From Epichloe hybrida (lineage: Eukaryota; Ascomycota; Sordariomycetes; Hypocreales; Clavicipitaceae), in the NCBI GenBank assembly GCA_019022495.1, contig JAFEKR010000018.1, positions 558,001 through 622,000 of the forward strand: 64,000 nucleotides of DNA, in the 5' to 3' direction. The translations under genes and the position numbers were made by a program. Position 1 is the first letter of the stretch. Each line of letters opens with the position of its first letter. Of the stretch, positions 46,781-57,479 are shown piece by piece. The notes under the pieces were generated by a model, which searched no databases, was not told the origin of the DNA, and saw nothing but the letters and a program-made list of their open reading frames with translations.

Positions 46781-46860
46781 GCTATTATAAGCTATTATAA
46801 GCTATTATAAGCTATTATAAGCTATTATAAGCTATTATAAGCTATTATAAGCTATTATAT
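46781..46860. repeat. Eight copies of the decamer GCTATTATAA
   Basis: Perfect tandem array except for the last copy (GCTATTATAT). Despite lying in heavily mutated DNA, the copies are identical, suggesting recent expansion. Confidence 0.92.
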
Positions 46861-46975
46861 TAACTATATATACCTTATAATTAAGGAATTTACTTAAAAC
46901 TAAAAAAAAAGAAAAAAAAATACAAAACAATACAAATAATACATGTATTGTATTGTATTGTAAAATTTTAGATGT

Positions 46976-47476
46976 ATTGTATTGTATTGCAATGCTCTGC
47001 CTATGACAGTATAATAAGGTATTTAGCAGGTATGTTATTAAGTTTATCTTTAAATTTAGTCTTAAGTTCTTTTTCCTTGCCCTTAGACCCCATAAAGTCA
47101 GATTCTCTATTGCTACTAGCTCTAGTTTTAGGTTTAGATTCTTTATTATTATCACCGTTAACTTTACATTTAGCGTTCTTATTGCTTAATTAAGTAAGGT
47201 TAATTTTCTTTATATTATTGCCACTCTTATTACTATCCTAGTGGTTAACTTCCTCTTTATTACTATTATTTTCCTTAGTTATATAGATAAGTTTATTACT
47301 CTTTTAAGCTACTTTACTTAGAGCCTACTATGCTTGTTTCTAAATTTATTCCTAATTATTTTCTAGTAGTTACTATAACACCTAATCACTTTCTTATCTT
47401 TCTACCTCTGAATCTAGCGCTATAGCTAGGTAATCTTTACTGCTATTATTTTTTCTATCTATATCTTATAATAAGG
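46976..47476 (-). pseudogene. Eroded ORF of an unknown element, split by the inner copia
   Basis: Reading the minus strand from about 54770 to 54613, then jumping to 47476 and on to about 46976, gives one helix-rich peptide trace with many stops (for example EDIKAITTTIKKVARIKA before, and DYLAIALDSEVER and KSNKLIYITKENNSNKEE after). Most stops are at positions where CAA, CAG or TGG would restore the trace. It looks like the charged region of a retroelement protein, but I cannot place it in a family. Confidence 0.4.
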
Positions 47477-47481
47477 GCTTT

Positions 47482-48305
47482 TATTGAAATGTAGGGAGCT
47501 AGTTGCCAGCTGGCAACAGCTGTACGGGTGCAAACTCTACGGTCGGGGACCAATAGAGCTGCAACGTTGAATCAATCAACGTAACGCAACGGAAGGTTAT
47601 AGCAGTTATCAACTAATAGAATTCAATTTAGATCACTTTTATGATATCTTATGGAGCAATAGAATTGATTTTAGATACGTTGTACGGGCAATGCGGCTGT
47701 TGTTAGTTGAGAGGACTAGCTATCTAGCTAGTTAAAAAGATCTTCTTCCTCTCGTAGACCTACCGACTGTATTGGTGGATCCGGGCCGCCAACGGGGTCT
47801 TACGGGCCACTTTTGATTTTCCGCAAAATTCATTTGTATGCAAAAATCAAAAAATCGACTCACCACCATACTAGCTAGCAACCCATATGCACTAACTTTT
47901 GGTCCAAAAAATAACCTTACATAAAGAGAAAGCCCTATCTTCAAGCTTCAATTTACTATATGTAAAACTTTTGTACAACCTCTAGATAAAGAGAAAATCG
48001 TTGTTAAAGATAGCTATAGGGTAAGTTATGTGTAGGGTAACCTACTTACGTCACCCTAGCTTACGTCACCCTAGCTTACCTAATTACTAGTGGCGTGGTT
48101 ATAGCCACACTTGCAGCCATAACGCAATTAACTAATTAGTTATCCACACGGTCGGTCGCAGCTGTTGACAGCTGCGACGCAGCCATTGATAGCTGCCCCC
48201 GCGACCGTTGACAGCTGCAGTGCAGCTGTCAGACTTGTAAAGCAAGCTAGTAATAAGAAGGTTCTTTAACTAGAAAAGGGCTAAAAATAGGTCTTATTTT
48301 TAACA
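47482..48305 (-). repeat. 3' LTR of the inner copia
   Basis: 824 bp. Contains a 16-bp perfect palindrome centred on CAGCTG (47502-47517) and a 24-bp stem with 2-nt centre (48155-48178), both repeated in the other LTR. Confidence 0.94.
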
Positions 48306-48315
48306 CCCCCTCTAC
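48306..48315 (-). other. Polypurine tract of the inner copia
   Basis: Minus-strand GTAGAGGGGG directly abuts the TGTTA start of the 3' LTR, the expected primer for plus-strand DNA synthesis. Confidence 0.85.
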
Positions 48316-48548
48316 AAAAGAATTACATTTAAAGCAATTAGAAGTATACAAAGAGACTATAGGGAAAAAACAACAACTTTTGATAATAACAGATAAAAGG
48401 GAAAAACAGGAAAAAATAAAAGACCCCCTTTTTGAATTCCTAGCTATTATTAAATATAGCTCCCTTTTTGACGTTATTTTTAGTTCCCTGTTAAAGGGAA
48501 TTAGTTGTTGGTTTAATAATTATTAAGCCCTAAAAGCTTAATAAAAGC

Positions 48549-51500
48549 CTAATAAAGAGGTCTAGAAAGAGGCTTCGTAAGACCATCTGCAGGCATTGAC
48601 TTCGTATCTAGATATTCAATCTTAGCTAAACCCTCTAAAACCTGTTGCCTAATATAGTTAAACTTTAGCAATGTATGCTTTATACGACTATGTAAAGCAG
48701 GGTTATAAGCAGTAGTTATAGCGCCTTGATTATCGCAATATATCTGGATAGGGGGAGAAATAGGGGTTTTTAGCTCCTTAAATAAGCCCTGAAGCCACTG
48801 AAGCTCCCGGAAGGTCTCGCAGATAGCATCAGCTTCAGCTTCTAGTGTTAATAGAGCTATTGTACTAGCTTTCTTTGATTTCCAGCTAATAGGTCCGCCA
48901 GCTAGCTTAAATAGATAAGCATAGGTTGATTTTGAGGTCTTTTTATCCCCTACAAAATCACTATCGCAATAACCTATTAGGCTTTTGCTAACTAAACCTT
49001 TAGGGTCTCCCCTATAGATAACAGCAAGGAATCTAGTCCCTAATAGATACCTTAGCAGATTTTTAGCTGCTTTTAGGTGTTCTATATAAGGGCTAGCTAG
49101 TGCAGTAGATAACCACTGTAGCGTAAAAGCTATATCAGGCCTTGTAAGCAACATTAGGTACATTATAGTCCCTATAATGCACTGATAAAGCTTGATTTCG
49201 CTAGCTATTAAAAGCTTAGTTGTCTGCGTAGCTAAAACGCCTAGCTGAAGAGGTATGCTAATAGGCTTACTATCTAGCATATTAAATCGTTTTAAGGCTT
49301 CTAATATATACTGAGATTGATGAATTTTCAGTATTCTATTAGGCCTATCTCGTACGATTTGAACCCCTAAGAAGAATTCAGCAGGCCCCCTATCTTCTAT
49401 TGGATAGACTTTATGAAGTTCCTTTTTAAGCCTTTGGATATAAGATAAATCCGGTCCAATTAGAAGACAGTCATCAACGTACGTAATGACGAAGGTTTTG
49501 GTTGAAGGATTGAAGAAGATAGCTGGGTCAGATATTAAAGGGTTAAATCCTAGGGATTTAAGCACTAATATTAGCGCTTGTTGCCATTCCCTTGAGCTTT
49601 GTTTTAGGCCGTATAAAGACTTCTGTAATAAAATTACTTAATCTTTAGAAGGTTTCCAGCCAAAACTTCTAGCTAATTTAGCTAGTTTAGGATTTGCCTC
49701 AAGGAATTCAATAAACCCTTCTAGAATAACCATATAAATCTGTTGTTGTAGCTTACTATTAAGAAAAGCTCCTATAAAATCAATTTGTTCGATTTCCTAG
49801 TTATTCCAAGCCGCTAGGGCTAGTAAAATCCTCCAGCTAGGGGGAATGCTTGTGGCAGCGAAGGTCTCTAGGTAATCTAGACCTTCGATTTGCATAAATC
49901 CCTTAGCAACGAGTCGAGCCTTATATTTTAAAGGATTATTTTCTTTATCCTTTTTAAGCTTATAAACAAGCCTATTCTTTAGTACTTTTCAGCCCTTAGG
50001 GATTTGATCTTTCCCTATAAATTTAAAAGTACTAGCCTTTAGAAGCTGTTCGTATTCCTTATACGTGGCTTCTATCCATTTATCCCTTTCAGGGCTAGAT
50101 ATAGCCTGCTTCCAGGTCTTAGGCTCGGGGCTAATAGGATTCTTTTCCTTTAGCTTCTCCTGTACCTTAAAGCAGATTTCTTTTATGAAATCTAGAGAAG
50201 AAGGGGAACTAATATCAACATCCATAGGGTCGATATTAGGGTCGAAATCGATAATTTTGTCAAAATCGAGGTCCGAAGTCGAAATCTGATTTCCTGGTTG
50301 AGTTATAGGCTGCGCCTGTATGGGATCCGCTGGAATTAAGCCTTTAGGGGGTTCTTTGGGGCCTATAGGTGGTTTTTCTTGACCTATAGGGATACCTATG
50401 TTGTCTATAGGATAATCCTTTGAACCTTGGTCTAGATTTTGTTGATTTTTATTTTCTAGATCATTTTCCCCCTCTAAAGGGTTATCCCCTATAGAAATCC
50501 TAGGTAAGCCTTTAGAAACAGGGCCTATAGGTTCTATAATCTTAATAAAGCTAGTCTTTGTAACTAGCCTTTTAGAGGGGATGTACACTAGGTAGGTGTT
50601 AGAACCTAGTGTAGCTAAAAGCCTTCCAGGGATAGTCCTAGCTGCTAACTTCTGGGCTTTAGGTTGTTTTTCCAGGGGGATTAGAATCTCACAGTGAGAT
50701 CCTATAGCTCTAATACTGCTAATATTAGTTGTATAAGGCTGATTTAGCTCCCTAGATAACAGTTGTTCAGGGCTTTTATCCTTAGTGGTATTAGCAGTTA
50801 TATTAACTAGGTTAACAACTGCAGGTAATACAAAACACCACAAAAATAACGGTAATTTTGCCTACTGGATAGTAGCCCTTAATCGATCTAGAATAGTACA
50901 AATTAAACGTTCTGCTAATCCATTTTGCTCATGGATATAGGGACTAGAAGTCGTAAATTTGATCCCTTTAGAATTCAACCAAGCTTGACAACTAGAATCG
51001 ATTTCCTAGCCCCCATCGAAGTGAAGGTGCCTAGGATATTGACCTAGTTGATTTTTAAGCCCTCTGAAGAAGCCTTTGATAGCCTTATAAACAGTTGGGC
51101 CTTCCTTATTAGGTAATAAGATAACCCACTTATATCTAGTCTTTCGGTTAACTAAAAATAAGCAAATTGACTGTTTATTGTACGGCGTAGGACTGATTTT
51201 TAGCGTATCCCCCTCTATTCGATCTAGAGCTCTTGGGGGGTCAGGGATAGCTAATTTCCTGGGTCTTCTAACTGCCTTAGATTGATCACAAGCAATACAT
51301 CTAAAATCCTTATCCTTAATTTTAGAAAAATCAGGGATTCCTTTAGTTATAAGGCTAGTTTTCTTTAGCAAAGGAAGACCTAGGTGTCCTAATCGTATAT
51401 GCCATAGGCTAGCTAGTTCTAACAACCGTTGATATTGAAGATCCTTAGGGTCTAAATTAGGATCTAGACTAGGGCCCTCTTCACTAGTCCCCTGCTGGGC

Positions 51501-53492
51501 CCCTTGAGAACCACAGGCCTCTTGGAGAGGTATTAGGGACCCTTTTCCTCCACTAGGGCCCTCTAACACCCCTAAATCTATTTCCTTAGATTTATAAGGG
51601 ACCCAACCTGGGGCTATAGGCGAAGAAGAAGGGACTAATTCCCCTAAATCATCCCGTACGATTTCTTCAATATCATCATCATTTTCGTCGATTTCGTCTA
51701 AATCAGAAGCCCAATCCGGCTTTTTAGAGGGAATTTGAACCTCTATAGGGTAGCTAATCGGATAGCTATGACCCTTAAAAGCGGCGTAGGTAAAAGGTCG
51801 GATATAATGCGAATTATTACAGGGCCCTTTAGATAACTTAGGCGTAGATTGGTTTTTAACGTGGAAGAAAAAACCATGTTTTTCTATATCTAAGGTTGCA
51901 ATAAGAGACCTATCTTTAAGATAAAGTAGGTTTTTTATAAGGCAACCACCAGATATATAGTGCGTAAGTCCACTAACTATATTAACATCAAGCTGAGGAA
52001 AATATAGCGCATCTTTAAGCACTAAGGTCCTATATTTAGCTAGATTTTTCTGATATAGGACCTCAAAAATAGCACTACCGTGACCCTTAGCGTAAATAGG
52101 GCCACCACCAGTTATAATAGGGTCGGATTCCCCCTTTTTATAGGGGGTATAATCCCTAAAGACCTCCCTAGAATTAACAATATGTACAGTCAAACCTGTA
52201 TCATATAATAGGGCCTTTTTCATGTCTTTGCTGTAATAATTAAAACCATTTAAGGTTTTAATTTTTTTATTTTCATCATCATCCGATTCAGAAGAGCTAG
52301 AATTAGAGCTACTATCACTAGAGCTCTTATAACTAGTCTTATGAAGGCTAGGTTTCTTGTACGGTTTAAGAGCACCGTTAGAAAGGTTGTAATTTCCTAG
52401 CATAAAAGATCCCTCTCCAGAGGTCTCTTTATTATCCTTTTTATCTGATTTTTGACCTTTTTGCTTCTTCTTCTTCTTCTTATTAGAAGAAGAATTAGAA
52501 TTAGAAGAGCCCTTATTTTCTTCAGAGCCTCCTTTCTTCTTCTGATCCTTAGGGGCCTTTTCTTTTTCTTTGGCACCCTTTTCAAGGTTTTTAGCCCTAT
52601 AATTCAGGGCTTTGGATACCGTAGATGACTTATCCCTCTGTTCTGCTAGAAGGTCTGCCATCAAAAATTGAAGATTTAGGGCTTCTAGGGGAGCCCCTAT
52701 AGCCCTATTCGTGCGCATGCTAAATCGTTGCCTCTCAGCCCACTGAGGGAAGGTTGATTTTAGGGATTGAAGATATTAATTAACCTGATCTATCGGAGCA
52801 ATCAGGACCCCTGAAATCGATAATCTAGCTAGTAGATTATTAAAGACTGCATTAAAGGACTCTAGAGTCCCCTTAAACTCTTGAAAATTCAGGTTATGAA
52901 ATTCTGAATATAGGGACCCCCTCTGGATTTCAACGCTATGTGAATATTGCCTTACAAGTAAATTATAGGCTTCTTCAGGTGATTTTTGCCAAGTTATAGC
53001 GGCTTGGGGTCCTTCTGTACAACTATCCCTTAGTAACATAAGGATAATAGCTTGATCTGGATCCCCTAGCGCCCTAGAACTCTCCGGATTATCTAGAAAA
53101 TTAGGCATGCCTAAAGCTCTAAATTGGATAGTTAGGGCTTGCTTCCATTGTTCAAAATTTTCGGCTCCTTTAAGCCTAGCAGTCTCTGGAAAACTATAAA
53201 CCCTTTTATTGAATTCCTTAATAATTGAATTATTAAAGGTTGCTTGTACAGAGCTAGATTCAGCTTGATTTTCTTGAACAGGCTGCTGATCTTGCTGCTG
53301 ACTAGCGGGCTTATCAGATTCCACACCCTCCATACGACTATTTACAGTTATAGATAGGCTTTCTAGCTTCTCTAATAACTGGTCTATAGTTGCTTGTTGC
53401 TTAATAGCCTGCTCTTTTAGCTGGTTATTTAGAACCTCTTGCGCACTAGGGTCAGGGATAACAGGTCCCTTTCCCTTTCCTTTAGTATCCAT
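48549..53492 (-). pseudogene. gag-pol of the inner copia, one frame with six stop codons
   Basis: From ATG 53492 a single frame runs to TAA at 48549 with stops at 52773, 51003, 50862, 49989, 49797 and 49638 (low coordinate of each codon) and no frameshift. Order: Gag (FEQWKQALTIQFRALGMPNF; then a Lys-rich tract KKKKKKQKGQKSDKK instead of a CCHC knuckle), protease (LLYDTGLTVHIVNS), integrase (WHIRLGHLGLPLLKKT with C-x2-C in FRCIACDQSK; LHFDGG; PYIHEQNGLAERL), reverse transcriptase (ARLVAKGFMQIEGLDYLETF; KSLYGLKQSSREWQQ; YVDDCLLIGPD) and RNase H (GYCDSDFVGDKKTSKSTYAY; CDNQGAITTAYNPALHSRIK; ADGLTKPLSRPLY). The RT YVDD motif is intact. Every stop is one transition away from Gln, Trp or Arg. The element is therefore dead but only lightly damaged. 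Confidence 0.93.
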
Positions 53493-53493
53493 T

Positions 53494-53735
53494 TTCCTTT
53501 TTATAGAAGGGAAAAGCTTCTATCTCGCGGGTCCTTCCTTTTTTATAGAAGGGAAGTCTTCTGTATTTGAAATTTATTCCTTTTTATAGAAGGGAAAAAG
53601 CTTCTATCTCGCGGATCCTTCCTTTTTTATAGAAGGGAAGTCTTCTGTAGCCACAATTGATTCCTTTTTATAGAAGGGAAAAGCTTCTTTCTCGCAAGTC
53701 CTTCCTTTTTTATAGAAGGGAAGTCTTCTGTAATC
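53494..53735. repeat. Three tandem 83-bp units in the leader of the inner copia
   Basis: Units begin at about 53494, 53577 and 53660 with TTCCTTTTTATAGAAGGGAA and carry a second half-copy TCCTTTTTTATAGAAGGGAA about 40 bp later. They fill the leader between the primer site and the gag start codon (53490-53492). Confidence 0.9.
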
Positions 53736-53773
53736 GTACACAAAGTGACCTAAAAGGAATCTATAGTGATAGA

Positions 53774-53788
53774 GCTGGGCTCATAACC
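53774..53788 (-). other. Primer-binding site of the inner copia (half-tRNA initiator Met)
   Basis: Minus strand GGTTATGAGCCCAGC lies immediately inside the 5' LTR. Its complement, GCTGGGCTCATAACC, is the anticodon arm of eukaryotic initiator tRNA-Met with anticodon CAT. Priming by an internally cleaved tRNA fragment is established for Drosophila copia. Confidence 0.85.
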
Positions 53789-54612
53789 TATTGAAATGTA
53801 GGGAGCTAGTTGCCAGCTGGCAACAGCTGTACGGGTGCAAACTCTACGGTCGGGGACCAATAGAGCTGTAACGTTAAATTAATTAACGTAACGCAACGGA
53901 AGGTTGTAGCAGTTATCAACTAATAGAATTCAATTTAGATCACTTTTATGATATCTTATGGAGCAATAGAATTGATTTTAGATACGTTGTACGGGCAATG
54001 CGGCTGTTGTTGGTTGAGAGGACTAGCTATCTAGCTAGTTAAAAAGATCTTCTTCCTCTCGTAGACCTACCGACCGTATCGGTGGATCCGGGCCGCCAAT
54101 GGGGTCTTACGGGCCACTTTTGATTTTCCGCAAAATTCATTTGTATGCAAAAATCAAAAAATCGACTCACCACCATACTAGCTAGCAACCCGTATGCACT
54201 AACTTTTGGTCTAAAAAATAACCTTGCATAAAGAGAAAGCCCTATCTTCAAGCTTTAATTTGCTATATGTAAAACTTTTGTACGACCTCTAGATAAAGAG
54301 AAAATCGTTGTCAAAGATAGCTATAGGGTAAGTTATGTGTAGGGTAACCTGCTTACGTCACCCTAGCTTACGTTACCCTAGCTTACTTAATTACTAGTGG
54401 CGTGGTTATGGCCACACTTGCAGCCATAACGCAATTGACTAATTAGTCATCCACACGGTCGGTCGCAGCTGTTGACAGCTGCGACGCAGCCATTGATAGC
54501 TGCCCCCGCGACCGTTGACAGCTGCAGTGCAGCTGTCAGACTTGCAAAGCAAGCTAGTAATAAGAAGGTTCTTTAACTAGAAAAGGGCTAAAAATAGGTC
54601 TTATTTTTAACA
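53789..54612 (-). repeat. 5' LTR of the inner copia
   Basis: 824 bp, colinear with the 3' LTR and free of indels relative to it as far as I can see. Differences (about 30) are all transitions. Palindromes at 53809-53824 and 54462-54485. Confidence 0.94.
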
Positions 54613-55608
54613 GCTTTATTCTAGCTACCTTTTTAATAGTAGTAGTAATAGCTTTAATATCTTCCACGCTACCTATAGCTACCTATAATAGCTTATTTAA
54701 TTTATCTTATACTATTATTAAGCCTACTAGATACTATTATTAGCATAAAATCATGATTTGCTTTAGTAGATTTATAAACTCTTGAAATTAGTGAAATTCT
54801 AGTACTAACTTTAATATATAGCGTAACTGCTTTAGTCCTTTAAAAACAACTACTATACCTAATTCATATAGAAGGTTATTTACCTATTATTTATATGCTA
54901 CCTTTTCTTTATAGGAAATAACTAAGTGTTATGCTAAATTTATATATACTAATTCTCTAACTATTTAATTTTAGTGTATTAAAGCTAGGCACTAAATATA
55001 TAGGTGCACTGCATGTATTTGCTTGTAAATCATTTAGTTATGTATATCTAACTTATTATTAAATAGAATAAAGTCTAGTCTTTTACCTAGGTAATAGCGT
55101 AAGTTATAATTAATTATATAAGCTTTATATTTAAGCTTAGAGGGAGTATTTCTATATATTATATAAAACCTCTTATAACTATTATATTTCTTTATCTCCT
55201 CTAGATAATACTCTTCCACTTCTAATAGCTTATAAAACTCTATTCTTCTTATATTACTAAATTCGCGTACCTTAGCTATATAGCAAAAGAAAGCTTTATA
55301 AGATTACATACGCTTATGCTAAATCCTACTACGCTAAGTTTACGTAGGTATTAGGGGTTATTATAAGGTATAAAGAATGTAAGAGTTAAGAAAATACAAC
55401 TACGTGGTTATTAAATAGCTTTATAAGGTAATAGGAAATATTAATATTAAATGAAAATACGTGCGCGCGCACTGGATCTAGCTACGCTAGGAATATAAAG
55501 GTATTATAAGATATTATAGGATATAGGTTAAGTAGGTTACCCTTAGCTAATGTAATAAATAATATGTGTAGGAGGATATAATAATTCCGTGCTAACGCCT
55601 TAAATTCA
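54613..55608. other. AT-rich eroded sequence between the inner copia and the gypsy remnant
   Basis: The first 150 bp continue the unknown eroded ORF on the minus strand. The rest may be the 3' LTR of the gypsy element: AATAAGGGG (minus strand) at about 55609-55617 followed by TGAATTTAAGGCG would fit a purine tract and LTR start, but I could not find the matching 5' LTR. Confidence 0.4.
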
Positions 55609-55699
55609 CCCCTTATTATTATACCTTTCCTCTAATATTATTATTCTATAGGAGGTTTAAGGCCTTTCTTTACATACTCCCTTACCTAATTAATCAGGT

Positions 55700-56260
55700 T
55701 CTTCTTAAGATAATCCTTTACTATCTCCGTTACATTAATCCTCATTTTGTCTTCTATAATCCATTAGTTATCCTTAGTAGTGTAGCCCTTCTATCTAATA
55801 AGGAATTTAATTCTTAATGTTTTAGTTTGCTTAAAAATCTTAATCTAATAGCTAAAAATTCTCTTAATTTCCTAATAGTCTACTTCCTGCGAATTATTAA
55901 ACGTAATTAGCAGAGGAGCTACCTCTTCTCTCTTAAATAGGTTTTTTCCTTAGGCTAGCTTCTAAATCTATGTAGCTAATACTACTAGATGCACATGTGA
56001 ATTTAGAGGGAAATCTAATTAATATACTAAGGGATTCACTTTTTCTAATACCTTATATAGCCCTACCCTTTATAGGGACTATTTTTTCTTTGGTTTACTA
56101 GGTAATTCATATCCCTTATATAGTTATAGATATACTATATCTCCTTTGTTAATATTAACTAGTTTATAGCAATTATTATATTAAATTTTAGTAAGCGTAG
56201 CTACCATTATAATCGCTAATTAGGCCTCGTGCTAGTATAATTTTCATAGTACCACAATAT
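55700..56260 (-). pseudogene. Integrase C-terminus and chromodomain of the gypsy remnant
   Basis: Minus-strand trace of the integrase tail: NINKGDIVYL, then LYKGYELPSKPKKK, RVGLYKVLEKVNPLVY and FPLNSHVHLVV. The chromodomain trace follows at about 55700-55890: EIKRIFSY, IKIFKQTKTLRIKFLIR, KGYTTKDN, WIIEDKM, EIVKDYLKK, with stops where aromatic or Gln/Arg residues are expected. Chromodomains on integrases steer insertion to marked heterochromatin. Confidence 0.8.
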
Positions 56261-57479
56261 TATTTGCGTTAAATCTAGTGTTAGTTATGTTATTTAGAGA
56301 GAGTAAATTAATAATACTTAGCGGACAGAAACCATATAGTAGCTTATTAGGAGCCTGCCCTATGCCTATAGCTATAGTATTATTTAGCTAATACTATAGT
56401 ACTAGTAGTAATAATATCTATGTTATATTTAGGTCCATTACTATATAATATTATATTATAATTATCACTATCTAATTTTTCCTTTCTATAGTTCTATCTA
56501 TCTAAGGGTAATATACTATACCTATAAGGAGTTTAACTCCTACACGCCTAAATATCTCCCTTTACATATTAGATATAAACTTTAGGTCTTTATTACTAAT
56601 AATTTATCTTAGCAATCCCTAGTCTATAATATATAAGGCGTAGAGAAGTAATTCCGCCTAAATTTCCACTAGATATATAGTATACCCTAGTATTAGAAGA
56701 GTTCTCTTACTAAATAAATAATTCACTAGGTATAGTAAATTATATATAGCATACCCCTTTATTTACTATATAGTATTCATAGCTAACACTTCTAGCATAT
56801 CTATTACAAAATTAAGTAAAATTATATAAAAAGGTGTTAGCTTTAACTATAATAGTCGTAACTCCCTAGGCGGTTTTAACTAATTAATAGCGTTTTCCTA
56901 ACATACCACATAATAAGTAATATACTTATGAATTTGCTAGCTTATACATGGAAAATAAACTAATTATAACTTTACTACTATTCTAGCAATTCCGAAATAG
57001 TATTAGTTATTGTGTACTAGATGCAAGATAGATTTAACCTTAGTTATTAGAATACAAAGCTAGAAAAATCTATTCCTACTATAGTAGTATAGCAGACTAT
57101 CTTCACATAAATCCTATCTATATAAAGGAATTCTTAGTTTAACTCTAGTATCCCTTACTACTTACCTTTCCTAATAGGCTTTTATAGCTAAGATAATTCA
57201 GCTGAATTTTTAGTCTAGCTAGTATCCTAATATAATTCTAGCCTTAAGTTCATTATCTATAATTACTATTATAATATATTCCTTACTTATAAAATACGCA
57301 CTTACCTTTAATTTGTTATATTAACTCTTCTATGCTATCTCTCTATAGGTTACCTCTACTAGTAGCCTAGAAAGCGTATCTAGGACAATATTTAACGTTC
57401 CTAGCACGTGCGTCACCCTAAGATTAAATTGTGATAAATAATTCACAACTTTTACTAGTTTTAGATTAGCCTTATCCAA

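Larger units (their letters stand above)
44389..47476. other. AT-rich, mutated repeat sequence left of the inner copia
   Basis: No intact gene on either strand. The sequence has many TAA/TAG in all frames and is probably eroded interior of the outer element plus other insertions. Specific tandem arrays are listed separately. Confidence 0.7.
47482..54612 (-). mobile_element. Inner, younger Ty1/copia retrotransposon with full structure
   Basis: 7131 bp on the minus strand. LTRs of 824 bp (47482-48305 and 53789-54612) are flanked by the duplication GCTTT (47477-47481 and 54613-54617). In element orientation each LTR starts TGTTAAAAATAAG and ends CAATA, perhaps a mutated CAACA. A primer site complementary to the anticodon arm of initiator tRNA-Met touches the 5' LTR; a purine tract (GTAGAGGGGG) touches the 3' LTR. 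One gag-pol frame of 1648 codons lies between, broken only by stop codons. GC content is visibly higher than the flanking DNA, so it entered after that DNA had been mutated. Confidence 0.95.

Noticed and set aside
46097..46860. CRISPR-like direct repeats
   Set aside because: Head-to-tail tandem satellites without unique spacers, in a eukaryotic retroelement nest.
47732..47944. Seventy-codon ORF present in both inner LTRs
   Set aside because: Conserved only because the LTRs are duplicates; no start context, domain or codon bias.
53772..53790. Possible initiator tRNA-Met gene
   Set aside because: Only the anticodon arm matches; no acceptor, D or T arm around it. It is explained as a retroelement primer site.
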